DNA of 18,359 nucleotides from Opitutales bacterium (GTDB taxonomy: Bacteria > Verrucomicrobiota > Verrucomicrobiia > Opitutales > UBA2987), in contig JAJFLT010000459.1 in the NCBI GenBank assembly GCA_021772555.1, forward strand, positions 1 through 18,359, in the 5' to 3' direction. The translations under genes and the position numbers were made by a program. This document shows, one piece after another, positions 7,808-16,082 of the stretch (the stretch's first letter is position 1; each line of letters starts with the position of its first letter). The notes beneath the pieces were generated by a model. It was not told the DNA's origin, made no database searches, and saw nothing but the letters and a program-made list of their open reading frames with translations.

Positions 7808-7941
7808 TGAGTACTAACAGGCTCTGATAAAATTGTGCTGAAGCGCTATTCCTGATTATTTTTCCGCCAAGTCTGGTTACCATTTTCATCGTCGACTTTC
7901 TCGGCATTCCTTAGAATGCTGTCTACCTAGCGGGAATAACG
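7808..7941 (+). other. 134-bp gap inside EPS locus with small hairpin
   Basis: The gap between the kinase and ligase genes contains one short inverted repeat, GCATTC-CTTA-GAATGC (7904-7919), 22 bases before the ligase ATG. No T-run follows, so it is not a standard terminator. It may be an mRNA processing or regulatory hairpin, or chance. A separate promoter for the ligase gene could lie here, but no strong hexamer pair was found. Confidence 0.3.
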
Positions 7942-10347
7942 ATGAGGAAGACGACTAAGAATGTGTCCTGTTTGAGTTCACCCCATTATTCACAGGGCGG
8001 CGTATTAAAGGAGTCTCCGGCGCTCTGGTTGGCGGCGCTTTTATTTCTTTTTACGCTGGTATTACTGGGAGGCGGAACCGTCCTGTGGACTCAAGGCATC
8101 GCTTTGCTGGGTATAGGATTGTTTGTGATCATCGCGCCGCCCCGTCAGGGTCCGGGAAAACTGACGGACGCTGCTGTTCTGGGACTAGTGGTCATAATCT
8201 TGACGGGATTTTTGCCGTTTCCCGCTTTTTTCAGGGAGACCTGGTGGATTGGGGCCGCTCGGGAGTTGGGCATTCAATTGCCTTCGACCCTATCCTTCCA
8301 ACCTTGGCTTTCGGTTGAGGCATTGATACCGTTTGTCGGTGGGGTGGCCTGGCTATATGTGGCCATCTCCTGGAAAGTGGAGCATGAGTTGCGCAAAAAA
8401 CTGTTCTGGGCTTTCGCCTTATCAGTCACCGTGTTGGCGGGCGGCGTCATTATCGGTACCTTGATGCAATGGCAGTATCCATTCGCCACCGAGGTGCAAA
8501 ATTTCAGTTACTTTCCCAACCGTAATCAAACGAGTAGTTTATTAGCCATGGGTGGTGTTGTTTCATTTGGGATGGGTATGCGTTCTCTCCGGCGGCGCTC
8601 TCTTTTCTCCATAGTGGGGATCGTTTGTGCGGGAATTATTTTTTTCGCTCTTATTTACAGTCTTTCGCGGGCCGGCATTTTTTTATTTATCATTGGATGC
8701 CTGGTTTGGGTTTCATTGTCGGTGCGTCCTTCCAACGCGGCCCGAGTTGTTCTGTTATCTGCCTCCGGCGTCGTTATCTTGTTCAGTCTGCTGGTATTTT
8801 TCGGGGGTTCTACCATTGCCCGGACTGGTAGGTTATTTACGAGCCCACAGGAAGAATCCACCGATTTCAGAGTGCTTGTCTACGAAGATTCCTGGAACAT
8901 GATTTCCGATTTGCCCTGGACCGGCGCGGGTTTGTCAAATTTCCCCGTCGTTTTCCCACAATACCGTGAGGCTTCGGCCAATCATAATAGCATTCTTCAT
9001 CCCGAAAGCGATTGGTTATGGCTATGGGCAGAACTCGGCCTGCCTGGATTTCTGTTTGGTATTTGGCTGCTTTTCGCCTTACTAGGAGGTCTGCATTTTT
9101 CGCGAAAATACCGCCGACGCTCCAACGCGCTTGTGGCGGTGGCGGCTTTGTTGATTTTCATCCTTCATTCCACGGTTGATGTCGGTGGGCATCGGCTGGG
9201 AACATTCATGTTTGCCGCCTGGCTTTATGGCATTGCGCGGAACACATCTTCTACTTCCCCACAAAAACCACTTTGGTTGAGCCCACAAATGTGGCGTCTG
9301 GTGGGAGTTTTCATTGGAATAAGCGGGATCGCCTGGATCGCGGCGGAGGCATTTACCTTGCCCTGGCATTCCAGCGTTGTTCTCAAACGTAGCGAAGCTA
9401 TGATGGCCGCTGATTCCGAGGTCCAACGGCAAGGTGTGGAGGAGGTCCGCCATACGGTCGATATGGCGGTGCGCAGGTATCCTTTGGATTGGCGGGTTTA
9501 TTTCAACCGGGCGCAGGTGGGGCTCTATCGATTGAATGACGCGGAACTGGCTATGGAGGATTTTCGGCGTGCCAGGTTTCTCGAACCCATCGCGGCCCAA
9601 GTGCCGTACTACGAGGGCCTGGCCTGGCTTCCTTTTCAACCGGTGTTGGCGGTTTCCGCCTGGCGGGAGGCTTTGGCCCGGCAAACCGATGACCGGGCGC
9701 TCATCATCCGCGGTATTCTGGCCAATGCGCGCTATTCACCCCGGGTCATGTCTCTGGTCTCCGATTTATCCTTTATCGAAGCGGATTTCCGTTACGAGTT
9801 TTTGAGCCAGTTGCGCGGAGACGAATTCCTTCGCCAGTTTGATCGCGATTTAGCGCGCAATCCGGCGCTCGAATCCTTCAGTTTCGGACAAAAGGAAAAC
9901 CTCCTGCATCGATGGTTGTCCGCGGAAAAACTTGGGACTGTCGATGATTTCATCACCCGCCACCCTGCCCTGGGGGAGGAGCACTGGCGGTTTCGAGCCG
10001 AGGTCCTGACAAGGCAAAAACGGTTTCAGGAAGCTCTTTCGGTTGTTTGGGCAAAACTCGAAGCTCCCTCCATACCCGATTTTAGAGAAGGGGAAGACGT
10101 GGAATCTTTGCGCATGGAAATCCTGGGTTCGCCCGAAAGTATTGCCATCGCTTCTTCGCTGCTGAACAGGCAGGTGGCATCGTCCGATTGGTCCGGGGTC
10201 GAAAACACTTTGTCCGTATTGGAAAACCAGGAATCGATTCCTTCATTTGTCCCCTATTGGCGATCCCGGTTGCAGTTCGACCAGGGGCAATTTGAGCAAA
10301 GCTGGCATTCCCTGCAGGATTATTTAAAGATGACTTCCCCCCGGTGA
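7942..10347 (+). CDS. O-antigen ligase/Wzy-type membrane protein with long C-terminal domain
   Basis: The 801-residue product has about ten hydrophobic segments up to residue ~480. The central part fits the Wzy_C/O-antigen ligase family: YFPNRNQTSSLLAMGG around residue 190, YSLSRAGIFLFI around 235-246, and a periplasmic loop with GAGLSNFPVVFPQYR and NHNSILHPESDWLWLWAELG (~325-365). In Wzy-dependent systems such proteins polymerise repeat units or ligate the polymer. The C-terminal ~320 residues are soluble, helical and TPR-like (WRVYFNRAQVGLYRLNDAELAMEDFRRA; LSVVWAKLEAP). This resembles the ligase-plus-TPR arrangement seen in some other phyla. The start ATG at 7942 has GGGA 7 bases upstream. 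It is the last rightward gene of the EPS group and faces the exosortase gene across an intergenic repeat region. Confidence 0.85.
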   Translation: MRKTTKNVSCLSSPHYSQGGVLKESPALWLAALLFLFTLVLLGGGTVLWTQGIALLGIGLFVIIAPPRQGPGKLTDAAVLGLVVIILTGFLPFPAFFRETWWIGAARELGIQLPSTLSFQPWLSVEALIPFVGGVAWLYVAISWKVEHELRKKLFWAFALSVTVLAGGVIIGTLMQWQYPFATEVQNFSYFPNRNQTSSLLAMGGVVSFGMGMRSLRRRSLFSIVGIVCAGIIFFALIYSLSRAGIFLFIIGCLVWVSLSVRPSNAARVVLLSASGVVILFSLLVFFGGSTIARTGRLFTSPQEESTDFRVLVYEDSWNMISDLPWTGAGLSNFPVVFPQYREASANHNSILHPESDWLWLWAELGLPGFLFGIWLLFALLGGLHFSRKYRRRSNALVAVAALLIFILHSTVDVGGHRLGTFMFAAWLYGIARNTSSTSPQKPLWLSPQMWRLVGVFIGISGIAWIAAEAFTLPWHSSVVLKRSEAMMAADSEVQRQGVEEVRHTVDMAVRRYPLDWRVYFNRAQVGLYRLNDAELAMEDFRRARFLEPIAAQVPYYEGLAWLPFQPVLAVSAWREALARQTDDRALIIRGILANARYSPRVMSLVSDLSFIEADFRYEFLSQLRGDEFLRQFDRDLARNPALESFSFGQKENLLHRWLSAEKLGTVDDFITRHPALGEEHWRFRAEVLTRQKRFQEALSVVWAKLEAPSIPDFREGEDVESLRMEILGSPESIAIASSLLNRQVASSDWSGVENTLSVLENQESIPSFVPYWRSRLQFDQGQFEQSWHSLQDYLKMTSPR

Positions 10348-10370
10348 TCTGGGATGCGGGCTGTTAATGG

Positions 10371-10601
10371 AGGCGTCAGGTTTCAGGTGTTAGGGATACA
10401 CCTTCTCCTTCTATCCTGAAACTCGAGCCTGAAAACGTGCTGGGGACAGCCCTTTCCACCATCCCGGTTGAGGTGTCAGTGTTCAGGTTTCAGGATTTTC
10501 GCATTCTGTATTCTGCATCTCTCAATGAAATATCCCTCCGTAAACCATGTCCTGACTGTACTCCATAGAGTCGAGTCCTGACACCTGAACACTGAAACCT
10601 G
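10371..10601. repeat. CAGGTTTCAG-type interspersed/inverted repeats between convergent genes
   Basis: Three related units built from CAGGTTTCAG, CAGGTGTCAGG and CAGTGTTCAGG occur here: 10371-10394, 10471-10494, and an inverted one at 10577-10601. The second and third are reverse complements at 22 of 24 positions and could fold into a large hairpin with an ~82-base loop. CCTGAAAC at ~10415-10422 pairs with part of the first unit. GCTTCCTTTTTT follows the last unit. The position between the converging ligase and exosortase genes fits a bidirectional transcription barrier. A dispersed, non-coding repeat family is the other reading. No gene is seen in 10348-10611. Confidence 0.6.
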
Positions 10602-10611
10602 CTTCCTTTTT

Positions 10612-12192
10612 TCAGGAGCGGCCATTTTGAACCACCATCGCACGTTCCAGGAAATCTTTTGCCTGAGCTCGAGCCTTGGCGATGGAGTTCACTCCCGTGA
10701 CGATGATTTCCAGTGAACGCCGCCCCTTAATTTTGTTTCCCGCAAATGCCGCCCGAAGCCGATCCAGAGACGTTCGGGCCATGGGTATGATTGTTTCGTT
10801 TTGGTTGTCGTTCCAGACCCCAAAGAAGACATGGACATTTTGCCCCCTCGCGCTGAAGGTGTACGATTTCATTGTAAGGCGGAGGCCTTCTTTTTCCCAC
10901 AAGAGAGGTTTGTCGGTGGCCGTTAGTTGAAAACCGGCTGCCGGGAGACAAATTTCGGGTTTGTGGACATCGGCAAAGGAAGAAATTTTTCCCTCCTCCC
11001 AGACGAAATAATAGGCGAGCCATTTTTCATTTTCCCGAGGATGCCAACTGGCCTGTGTCCCTTCGGAATAACGTAGAATGGAGCGGATCTGAGAAGGTAT
11101 TTTGCCAAACTCCACGTTGGAGTCAGCCCGCGACCATTCGACCGATGCAACCGGTGGGTTAATGGTTTCCGGGGGATTGCCCCGCCGGAACCACCAGGAG
11201 GATAGGGGGTAGCTGAGCAGGCAGATAATAATCAATGTCGCCGCTTTCCTTGGGCCGAGCCAGTTGAGCGGGGCCTCGTCGAGGGGGTGGGCCGCCGGTC
11301 TCGTAGGTGGACCCTTTCGGCGCAATTGGTTGATGACCAGAGCCAGACCCAGAATGATGATAAAGGCGCTGAAGGAGACCAAGTAGCCCACCGGGTCGTG
11401 CCAGGTTTGCATGACATCGCCGCCATCTTTATAAGTGATGTAAGTGAGCAGAAAGGTTCTGCCGACATTGAGAAGGACGGAGACCAACGAACCGAAGACA
11501 ATCAGGACCAGACGCAGCCACAGCCGGTAGCGAAACATTTCCCCCAGAAAATAAGCCGCCATGATGGTGGATTGAAACGATCTTACCCCGCTGCAAGCTT
11601 CTTCCACTCCGACCCACCCGTTGGCCAGTTGGATCAAATTTCCTTCCTGCTGGGCGAAGAACCCCAGCAAGTTCATCATATCAACCGTTATGGCGGCCAC
11701 CATACGCATGAGCCCCTGGGTCAGATTTTGCTCGAATTGCATGGGCCAGGGAACCGCGAAAAGAAAAATGGCCAGCGCCGGGGCGAACCAGTTGGCCCAT
11801 GATTTGCCGCCTAAATGTACCAGAAAGGCCCATGATGCGGCATAAATTAAAAGGGCCTGGACCCAGTAAACCATGCGCCAGTCGGGATTGGATTCCCAGA
11901 TGATTTTGAGAGGAAATAAGAGCAGGACGGTGACCCAAAGCAATCCCTGTATTGGAAAACGCGACGATTTGCCGGATTCAATTCGAGGCCTGCCCAACCA
12001 CCTCAGGTAGAGAAGGTAGAGCGTGATAAATGGAACCAGGTAGCCGAACCGGTATTGCTCGTTGATGGACCATTCGAGGCTCAAAACCCGTATCAGGTCG
12101 CCCCAAAAAATCGCCAGAAGGAGAAGGCTTACGGCTGCCGCACCCGACCATTTCGCTTCTATCCACCTCTTTTTCCTTCTCCGTTTTTTCAT
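10612..12192 (-). CDS. Exosortase fused to EpsI-type (DUF3485) domain
   Basis: The 526-residue protein begins with a very basic tail (KKRRRKKR) and ~8 membrane segments. It contains the exosortase catalytic set: Cys200 in EEACSGVRS, Arg245 in NVGRTFLL and His265 in WHDPVGY. Exosortases are membrane cysteine transpeptidases/proteases thought to cut C-terminal PEP-CTERM-like signals from surface proteins. After another TM (~318-335) comes a periplasmic EpsI/DUF3485-like domain (~345-520) with WLAYYFVWEEG and DVHKPEICLPAAGFQ (C415). In many genomes EpsI is a separate gene, and here it is fused. The start has no obvious Shine-Dalgarno. The gene lies 40 bases downstream of transketolase and is probably co-transcribed with it. 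No tagged substrate protein is seen in the window, so the signal it recognises is unknown. Confidence 0.9.
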   Translation of the reverse strand: MKKRRRKKRWIEAKWSGAAAVSLLLLAIFWGDLIRVLSLEWSINEQYRFGYLVPFITLYLLYLRWLGRPRIESGKSSRFPIQGLLWVTVLLLFPLKIIWESNPDWRMVYWVQALLIYAASWAFLVHLGGKSWANWFAPALAIFLFAVPWPMQFEQNLTQGLMRMVAAITVDMMNLLGFFAQQEGNLIQLANGWVGVEEACSGVRSFQSTIMAAYFLGEMFRYRLWLRLVLIVFGSLVSVLLNVGRTFLLTYITYKDGGDVMQTWHDPVGYLVSFSAFIIILGLALVINQLRRKGPPTRPAAHPLDEAPLNWLGPRKAATLIIICLLSYPLSSWWFRRGNPPETINPPVASVEWSRADSNVEFGKIPSQIRSILRYSEGTQASWHPRENEKWLAYYFVWEEGKISSFADVHKPEICLPAAGFQLTATDKPLLWEKEGLRLTMKSYTFSARGQNVHVFFGVWNDNQNETIIPMARTSLDRLRAAFAGNKIKGRRSLEIIVTGVNSIAKARAQAKDFLERAMVVQNGRS

Positions 12193-12232
12193 CGAGACCG
12201 GCTTCGTATTTGCGCCTGGCTGGCTATCGGCC

Positions 12233-14212
12233 TCACAGGGTGTTGGCAGCTTCGACTACGCTTTCCGGTTTCATGCCCATTTCCTTTAAAACTGTGTCGC
12301 CGGGGGCACTCAGGCCGAACCGGTCAATGCCGACCACTTTCCCTTCCAGTCCCACGTAGCGATGCCAGAGGGCCGTCACACCAGCTTCGATGGCGATTCG
12401 CCTCCGGCAGTCTGAGGGGAGCACGCTCTCCCGGTATTCGGCGGGCTGGCGGTCGAATCGCTCGAAAGAAGGTATGGAGACAACTCTGGCGCCGTTGCCC
12501 AATTCATCGGCAGCGGCCAAGGCGTGCTGCAACTCGCTGCCCGTGGCCAGGATGATGAGGTTGAGCGTGCTTTGCTCACGACGGGCAATATAGGCTCCGT
12601 GGAGAACTCCAGATCTGCGGTCGGAAACGGAAATCTCGCTCAGGTTGGGGAGGTTTTGGCGCGACAGAATGATGGCTGAGGGTCCATCCGTTTTTTCCAG
12701 AGCGGCCACGAAAGCGCCTGCCGTTTCCTCCGCATCGGCGGGGCGGATAACATCGAGGTTGGGCACGCATCGCATGGAACTGACCATTTCCACCGGCTGG
12801 TGGGTGGGTCCATCCTCACCCACCGCCACCGAATCGTGCGTGAAAATATAGTTCACGGGCAACTTCGACAAAGCCGCCAGGCGGATGGAGGGGCGCATGT
12901 AATCGGAAAACGCCAAAAAAGTGGCGCCGGAAACACGGAAAAGGCCGTAGTAGGCCATGCCGTTGAGCATGGCGGCCATGGCGTGCTCCCTGATACCGAA
13001 CCAAATGTTGCGCCCGGCAGGATTTTCCCGTGAGTAATCTCCACCTTCCGATATATAGTTTTTGGTCGAACCGTAGAGGTCGGCGCTCCCGCTCACAATC
13101 AATGGAAGTGCTTTGGCCAGGTGCTGCAAAACGGTCCCACCGGAGGCGCGGGTAGCCGCTGAGGCATCCGGGGCGAATTCCGGGATTTTATCGAACAATC
13201 CTTCCGGAGTTTTCCCGCACAAACCGCTCTCCAGCAAGCCTGCTTTTTCCGGATTGGCCGTTTTCCAGGTCGAAAAAACTTCCAGCCAATCGGTGTGTTG
13301 CTTGGCCAGGTCTTTACTACGCTCGGCGAAATACGACCTGACTTCCTCCGACACGTAAAATTTTTCCTCCGGCAACCCGAGGCCCTGCCGGGCGGAATTG
13401 GCAAACTTGGCCCCGCCTTCGCCGTGGGCCTTATTGGTACCGGCCACTTCCGGGATACCCCGCCCGATTTCGGTTTTGGCGATAATGAATTTTGGCCTGC
13501 CATTGTCGGCGCTTTTAGCCGTTTCGAGGGCGGTTGAAAAGGCTTCCATGTCGTGCCCGTCCACGGTGGACACATCGAATCCGTAGGCCTCGTAGCGTTG
13601 GGCGGTGTCCTCGCTTTGAGTGACCTCCGCCATGGCGTCCAGGGTGACATCGTTGGAGTCGTAGATAAGGATAAGGTTATCGAGACCATTGTGGCCGGCG
13701 AAAGAGCTGGCCTCCGCGGCTACGCCTTCCTGCAGGCAGCCATCCCCGGCCAGACAGATGATGTGGTGGTCGAAAATTTTGTGTTCCGGTGTGTTGAACT
13801 GGCGCTCGGCCATTTTTGCCGATAAGGCCATGCCGACGGCATTTCCAACACCTTGGCCGAGTGGGCCGGTCGTGCTTTCAACGCCGTGAGTTTCTCCAAA
13901 TTCCGGATGGCCCGGCGTTTTGCTGTGAAGTTGCCGGAAATTGCGAATCTCCTGCATAGGCAGGTCGTAACCGCTCAGATGGAGCCAGCCATAAAGGAAC
14001 ATGCTACCGTGCCCGGCGGAGAGCACGAAGCGGTCGCGGTCGAGCCATTGTGGTTCCTGCGGGTTCATTTTCAGAGCTTGCCCATAGAGCACGGCGCCCA
14101 GCTCGGCCGCACCTAGGGGAAGACCCAGATGGCCGATGCCGGCCGCATGAACGGCGTCAATGGCCAAACCCCGTGCTTCGGTGGCCGCTTTTTGAAGAAT
14201 TTCAGTATTCAT
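12233..14212 (-). CDS. tkt: Transketolase
   Basis: The 659-residue cytoplasmic enzyme transfers two-carbon ketol units between sugar phosphates in the pentose phosphate pathway, with thiamine diphosphate. Visible motifs are SAGHGSMFLYGWLHL (65-79, H68), GPLGQGVGNAVGMA (116-129), the TPP/Mg motif GDGCLQEG (156-163) with N187, the catalytic glutamate E409 in GIREHAM, the pyrimidine-domain segment AFSDYMRPSIRLAALS, and HDSVAVGEDGPTHQP (459-473). Length is normal for the family. The substrate-binding GHPG motif near the N-terminus reads GHLGLPLG (27-34), a variant I believe also occurs in related bacteria. It could supply sugar precursors for polysaccharide, but the link with the exosortase gene may only be chance adjacency. 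No Shine-Dalgarno is visible before the ATG. Confidence 0.95.
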   Translation of the reverse strand: MNTEILQKAATEARGLAIDAVHAAGIGHLGLPLGAAELGAVLYGQALKMNPQEPQWLDRDRFVLSAGHGSMFLYGWLHLSGYDLPMQEIRNFRQLHSKTPGHPEFGETHGVESTTGPLGQGVGNAVGMALSAKMAERQFNTPEHKIFDHHIICLAGDGCLQEGVAAEASSFAGHNGLDNLILIYDSNDVTLDAMAEVTQSEDTAQRYEAYGFDVSTVDGHDMEAFSTALETAKSADNGRPKFIIAKTEIGRGIPEVAGTNKAHGEGGAKFANSARQGLGLPEEKFYVSEEVRSYFAERSKDLAKQHTDWLEVFSTWKTANPEKAGLLESGLCGKTPEGLFDKIPEFAPDASAATRASGGTVLQHLAKALPLIVSGSADLYGSTKNYISEGGDYSRENPAGRNIWFGIREHAMAAMLNGMAYYGLFRVSGATFLAFSDYMRPSIRLAALSKLPVNYIFTHDSVAVGEDGPTHQPVEMVSSMRCVPNLDVIRPADAEETAGAFVAALEKTDGPSAIILSRQNLPNLSEISVSDRRSGVLHGAYIARREQSTLNLIILATGSELQHALAAADELGNGARVVSIPSFERFDRQPAEYRESVLPSDCRRRIAIEAGVTALWHRYVGLEGKVVGIDRFGLSAPGDTVLKEMGMKPESVVEAANTL

Positions 14213-14342
14213 AAAATAATAAGTGGGTGTTTTCAGAAATTATTAAGAAGCCAAGAACACTACTTCACGTCCTCTGGCAAGGCAATCGAGAAAAACGGGC
14301 TCTATGTCAGGCAAGAAAAAAAAATGTTGACTGCCGGTATTA

Positions 14343-14366
14343 ATATGTAACAGAAAGGTTACATAT
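14343..14366 (+). promoter_or_regulatory. Perfect 9-bp palindromic operator touching ArsR-type start codon
   Basis: ATATGTAAC-AGAAAG-GTTACATAT is a perfect inverted repeat whose last base adjoins the ATG at 14367. The central AGAAAGG also serves as Shine-Dalgarno (8 bases from ATG). A TTGACT at 14327-14332 could be the -35 of a promoter, but no good -10 is paired with it. Position and form fit self-repression by the encoded winged-helix regulator. It also lies in the divergent region with tkt, 131 bases from that start. Confidence 0.65.
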
Positions 14367-14723
14367 ATGAATTTAGTGTTTCAGGCTTTAGCCAATCGCA
14401 GTCGCCGGGAGATTCTCGATATTTTACGAAAACAGCCGGGGTGCAATGTGAATGAAGTTTGCCGGTTTTTCCCCCTCAGCCGGATTGCCGTGATGAAGCA
14501 TTTGAGGCTTCTGGAAACGGCCAACCTGGTGATTTCGGAGAAAGTGGGCCGGGAGCGGAAACTCTATTTTAACACAGTGCCCATCCAGATGATTTATGAT
14601 CGCTGGACGACTGAATTCAGCGCCCTTTGGGCGAGCAAATTAACAGGATTTAAATATCGAATTGAGGCAAAGAAAGGAAACGAGCATGGAGACAGTAAAA
14701 ACCGTATACAAAATATTCATTGA
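14367..14723 (+). CDS. ArsR-family winged-helix repressor (AHSA1-linked type)
   Basis: The 118-residue protein is a typical small ArsR/SmtB-type winged helix: VFQALANRSRREILDILRKQ (4-23), recognition helix region FPLSRIAVMKHLRLLETANLV (35-55) and wing EKVGRERKLYFN (58-69). No metal-binding CxC motif is seen. After this it has the IYDRW..EFSALWASKLTGFK segment common in ArsR regulators paired with SRPBCC/AHSA1 proteins. Its 3' end overlaps the ATG of just such a partner gene by 38 bases. It probably represses its own transcription through the palindrome directly upstream. The effector is unknown. Confidence 0.88.
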   Translation: MNLVFQALANRSRREILDILRKQPGCNVNEVCRFFPLSRIAVMKHLRLLETANLVISEKVGRERKLYFNTVPIQMIYDRWTTEFSALWASKLTGFKYRIEAKKGNEHGDSKNRIQNIH

Positions 14724-15198
14724 AAGCAGCATTGAGGAGGTATGAAGGGAGATTACCCGGACCAATGAGCCGCTGCCGTTTTTCTTTAATTCAGTCATGC
14801 GCACGACTGATCTAGGCATTGGGGCTCCTCTGCGGATGCGGACCCCGAGCGGGAAACATACCGGCGTTGTGGGAGAGGTGCTGGAGTTCGATCCACCCCA
14901 TCGATTTTCCCATTCCTTTAAGTTTACCCAGTTAGACGATCCCTATTGCAAAGTCACCTACGATCTCAAGGAAATGAGTGGAGGCGTCGAATTCATTTTG
15001 ACTTCCGAAGATATTGCGCCCGAATCCAAGACCGAGGAATACATGAAGAGAGGCGGGCCATTCATCGCCGTCACCCTCAAGGCGGTGATGGAAAAAAAGC
15101 CCTTGCCGTTGAAATCGCGATTCGTCCTTTTTATGTGCAAATGGACGGAGTTCATGACGCCGAAGAAAAGCCTCAGTGCGAACTGGCCCATGGATTGA
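14686..15198 (+). pseudogene. SRPBCC/AHSA1-type protein interrupted by in-frame TGA
   Basis: From ATG 14686 the frame reads METVKTVYKIFIESSIEEV, then TGA at 14743-14745, then REITRTNEPLPFFFNSVM and onward to a stop at 15196-15198. It is open apart from that one codon and would give ~170 residues. In SRPBCC proteins the position after EEV or EKV is almost always Trp (the VW-ITxP motif), so TGG to TGA is the simplest explanation. Later parts fit the family: GIGAPLRMRTPSGKHTGVVGEVLEFDPP, HRFSHSFKF, YDLKEMSGGVEFILTSED. These proteins bind hydrophobic ligands. The ArsR-type partner upstream is intact. TGA is used as an ordinary stop elsewhere in this window, so reassignment is unlikely. A shortened product from ATG 14797 or low-level readthrough is possible. 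Confidence 0.75.
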
Positions 15199-15259
15199 GA
15201 ACTGGCGGATCCCTCAAGTCTTGCCAGCAAGATCGAATTGGTTACTGTTTGTAGCCGTT

Positions 15260-15670
15260 ATGACTCATAAGGAACTGGAAGAGGGGTCGGAGCTGCGGCT
15301 CGATTTTACGAAACTGGCCAAGGCGTCTGCTTGTGGGGAGGACTTGCTCCCGGCAGTGGCCCAGGATGCCGATTCGGGCGAAGTGCTCATCGTCGGATAC
15401 GCCAACCGGTTGGCTCTGGAAACCGCTTTGAAAGATGGCAAGGCCACCTTTTGGAGCACTTCGCGTAACGAGCTATGGATTAAGGGCGCCACCAGTGGGG
15501 ACTTTCTGGAAATCATGCAGGTGTTGGTCAACTGCGAGCAGAACTCGATTCTCTACCGGGTGCGTCCGGCGGGGAAGGGCGCCTGCCATACCAAAGATTC
15601 GGATGGCCGCGCGCGCAAAGGCTGCTATTATCGACAAATCGCAGAGGACGGGAGATTGGAGCATCTTTGA
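15260..15670 (+). CDS. hisI: Phosphoribosyl-AMP cyclohydrolase
   Basis: The 136-residue enzyme opens the purine ring of phosphoribosyl-AMP in histidine synthesis. Family signals are DSGEVLIVGYANRLAL (38-53), ATFWSTSRNELWIKGATSGDF (62-82), and the metal-site region with C92, C109-H110-T and C122. The usual Mg-binding DCDxD triplet reads NCEQN (91-95), while all three zinc cysteines and His110 are kept. I recall a similar variant from related bacteria, so the enzyme is probably active. ATG 15260 is used because upstream codons of the open frame do not resemble the family. It stands alone, with no other his gene visible, 61 bases after the SRPBCC pseudogene. HisE is not fused to it. Confidence 0.92.
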   Translation: MTHKELEEGSELRLDFTKLAKASACGEDLLPAVAQDADSGEVLIVGYANRLALETALKDGKATFWSTSRNELWIKGATSGDFLEIMQVLVNCEQNSILYRVRPAGKGACHTKDSDGRARKGCYYRQIAEDGRLEHL

Positions 15671-15711
15671 TCGATAAATTGTTTTACGAAGAATGAAAAT
15701 GAGGAAATGAA

Positions 15712-15924
15712 ATGAGTGAATTCACATCAATTTGTCTGCATTGGAAAGCGGTTGCGTCGTTCTTGATGCTACCTGTTTTAGCGGTTCTCGGGGTGTCTTT
15801 GGCTGGAACGGTTGGAATCATCGGCGGTGTAGCGATCGGAGGCGGGTTGATCGGTTACGTTCTGAGTGATCTGGAGAAGAAGAACAATGGAGAGAGTGTC
15901 AGCGAACATTCGGTTGATGGTTGA
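15712..15924 (+). CDS. Small membrane protein, unknown function
   Basis: This is a 70-residue protein with two adjacent hydrophobic segments (~13-31, AVASFLMLPVLAVLGVSLA; ~33-51, a glycine-rich VGIIGGVAIGGGLIGYVL). A charged tail (DLEKKNNGESVSEHSVDG) follows. The glycine zipper-like second helix suggests tight helix packing or oligomers. The start is backed by AGGAAATGAA just before ATG 15712. I recognise no family. It follows hisI by 41 bases on the same strand and may be co-transcribed, but no functional link is evident. Confidence 0.5.
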   Translation: MSEFTSICLHWKAVASFLMLPVLAVLGVSLAGTVGIIGGVAIGGGLIGYVLSDLEKKNNGESVSEHSVDG

Positions 15925-15961
15925 AGACACAAATGTTCAGGAGACCGTAGTGCTAGATGCA

Positions 15962-16063
15962 CGAGGGTAACCTCGCTGCTCAGTTTAATTGTTCGTATGC
16001 AAAAGAAGAATTCACCAATTTCTCTCACTGTCTAAAGCGTCGGTACTTTGGCTGCAAAGCCAA
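15962..16063. other. Two small GNRA-type hairpins between convergent genes
   Basis: CGAGG-GTAA-CCTCG (15962-15975) and TTGGCT-GCAA-AGCCAA (16048-16063) are perfect stems with tetraloops of the GNRA form when read on the plus strand. They lie between the small membrane protein and the minus-strand Cdd1-type gene, but no T-runs follow. They may be terminators of a relaxed kind or parts of a structured RNA. The evidence is only their shape. Confidence 0.3.
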
Positions 16064-16082
16064 TAGAGAATAATGCGTTTTC

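Noticed and set aside
11287..11802. 171-codon plus-strand frame inside the exosortase gene
   Set aside because: It is antisense to a well-supported membrane protein gene and its product is a low-complexity shadow (many D, Q, H).
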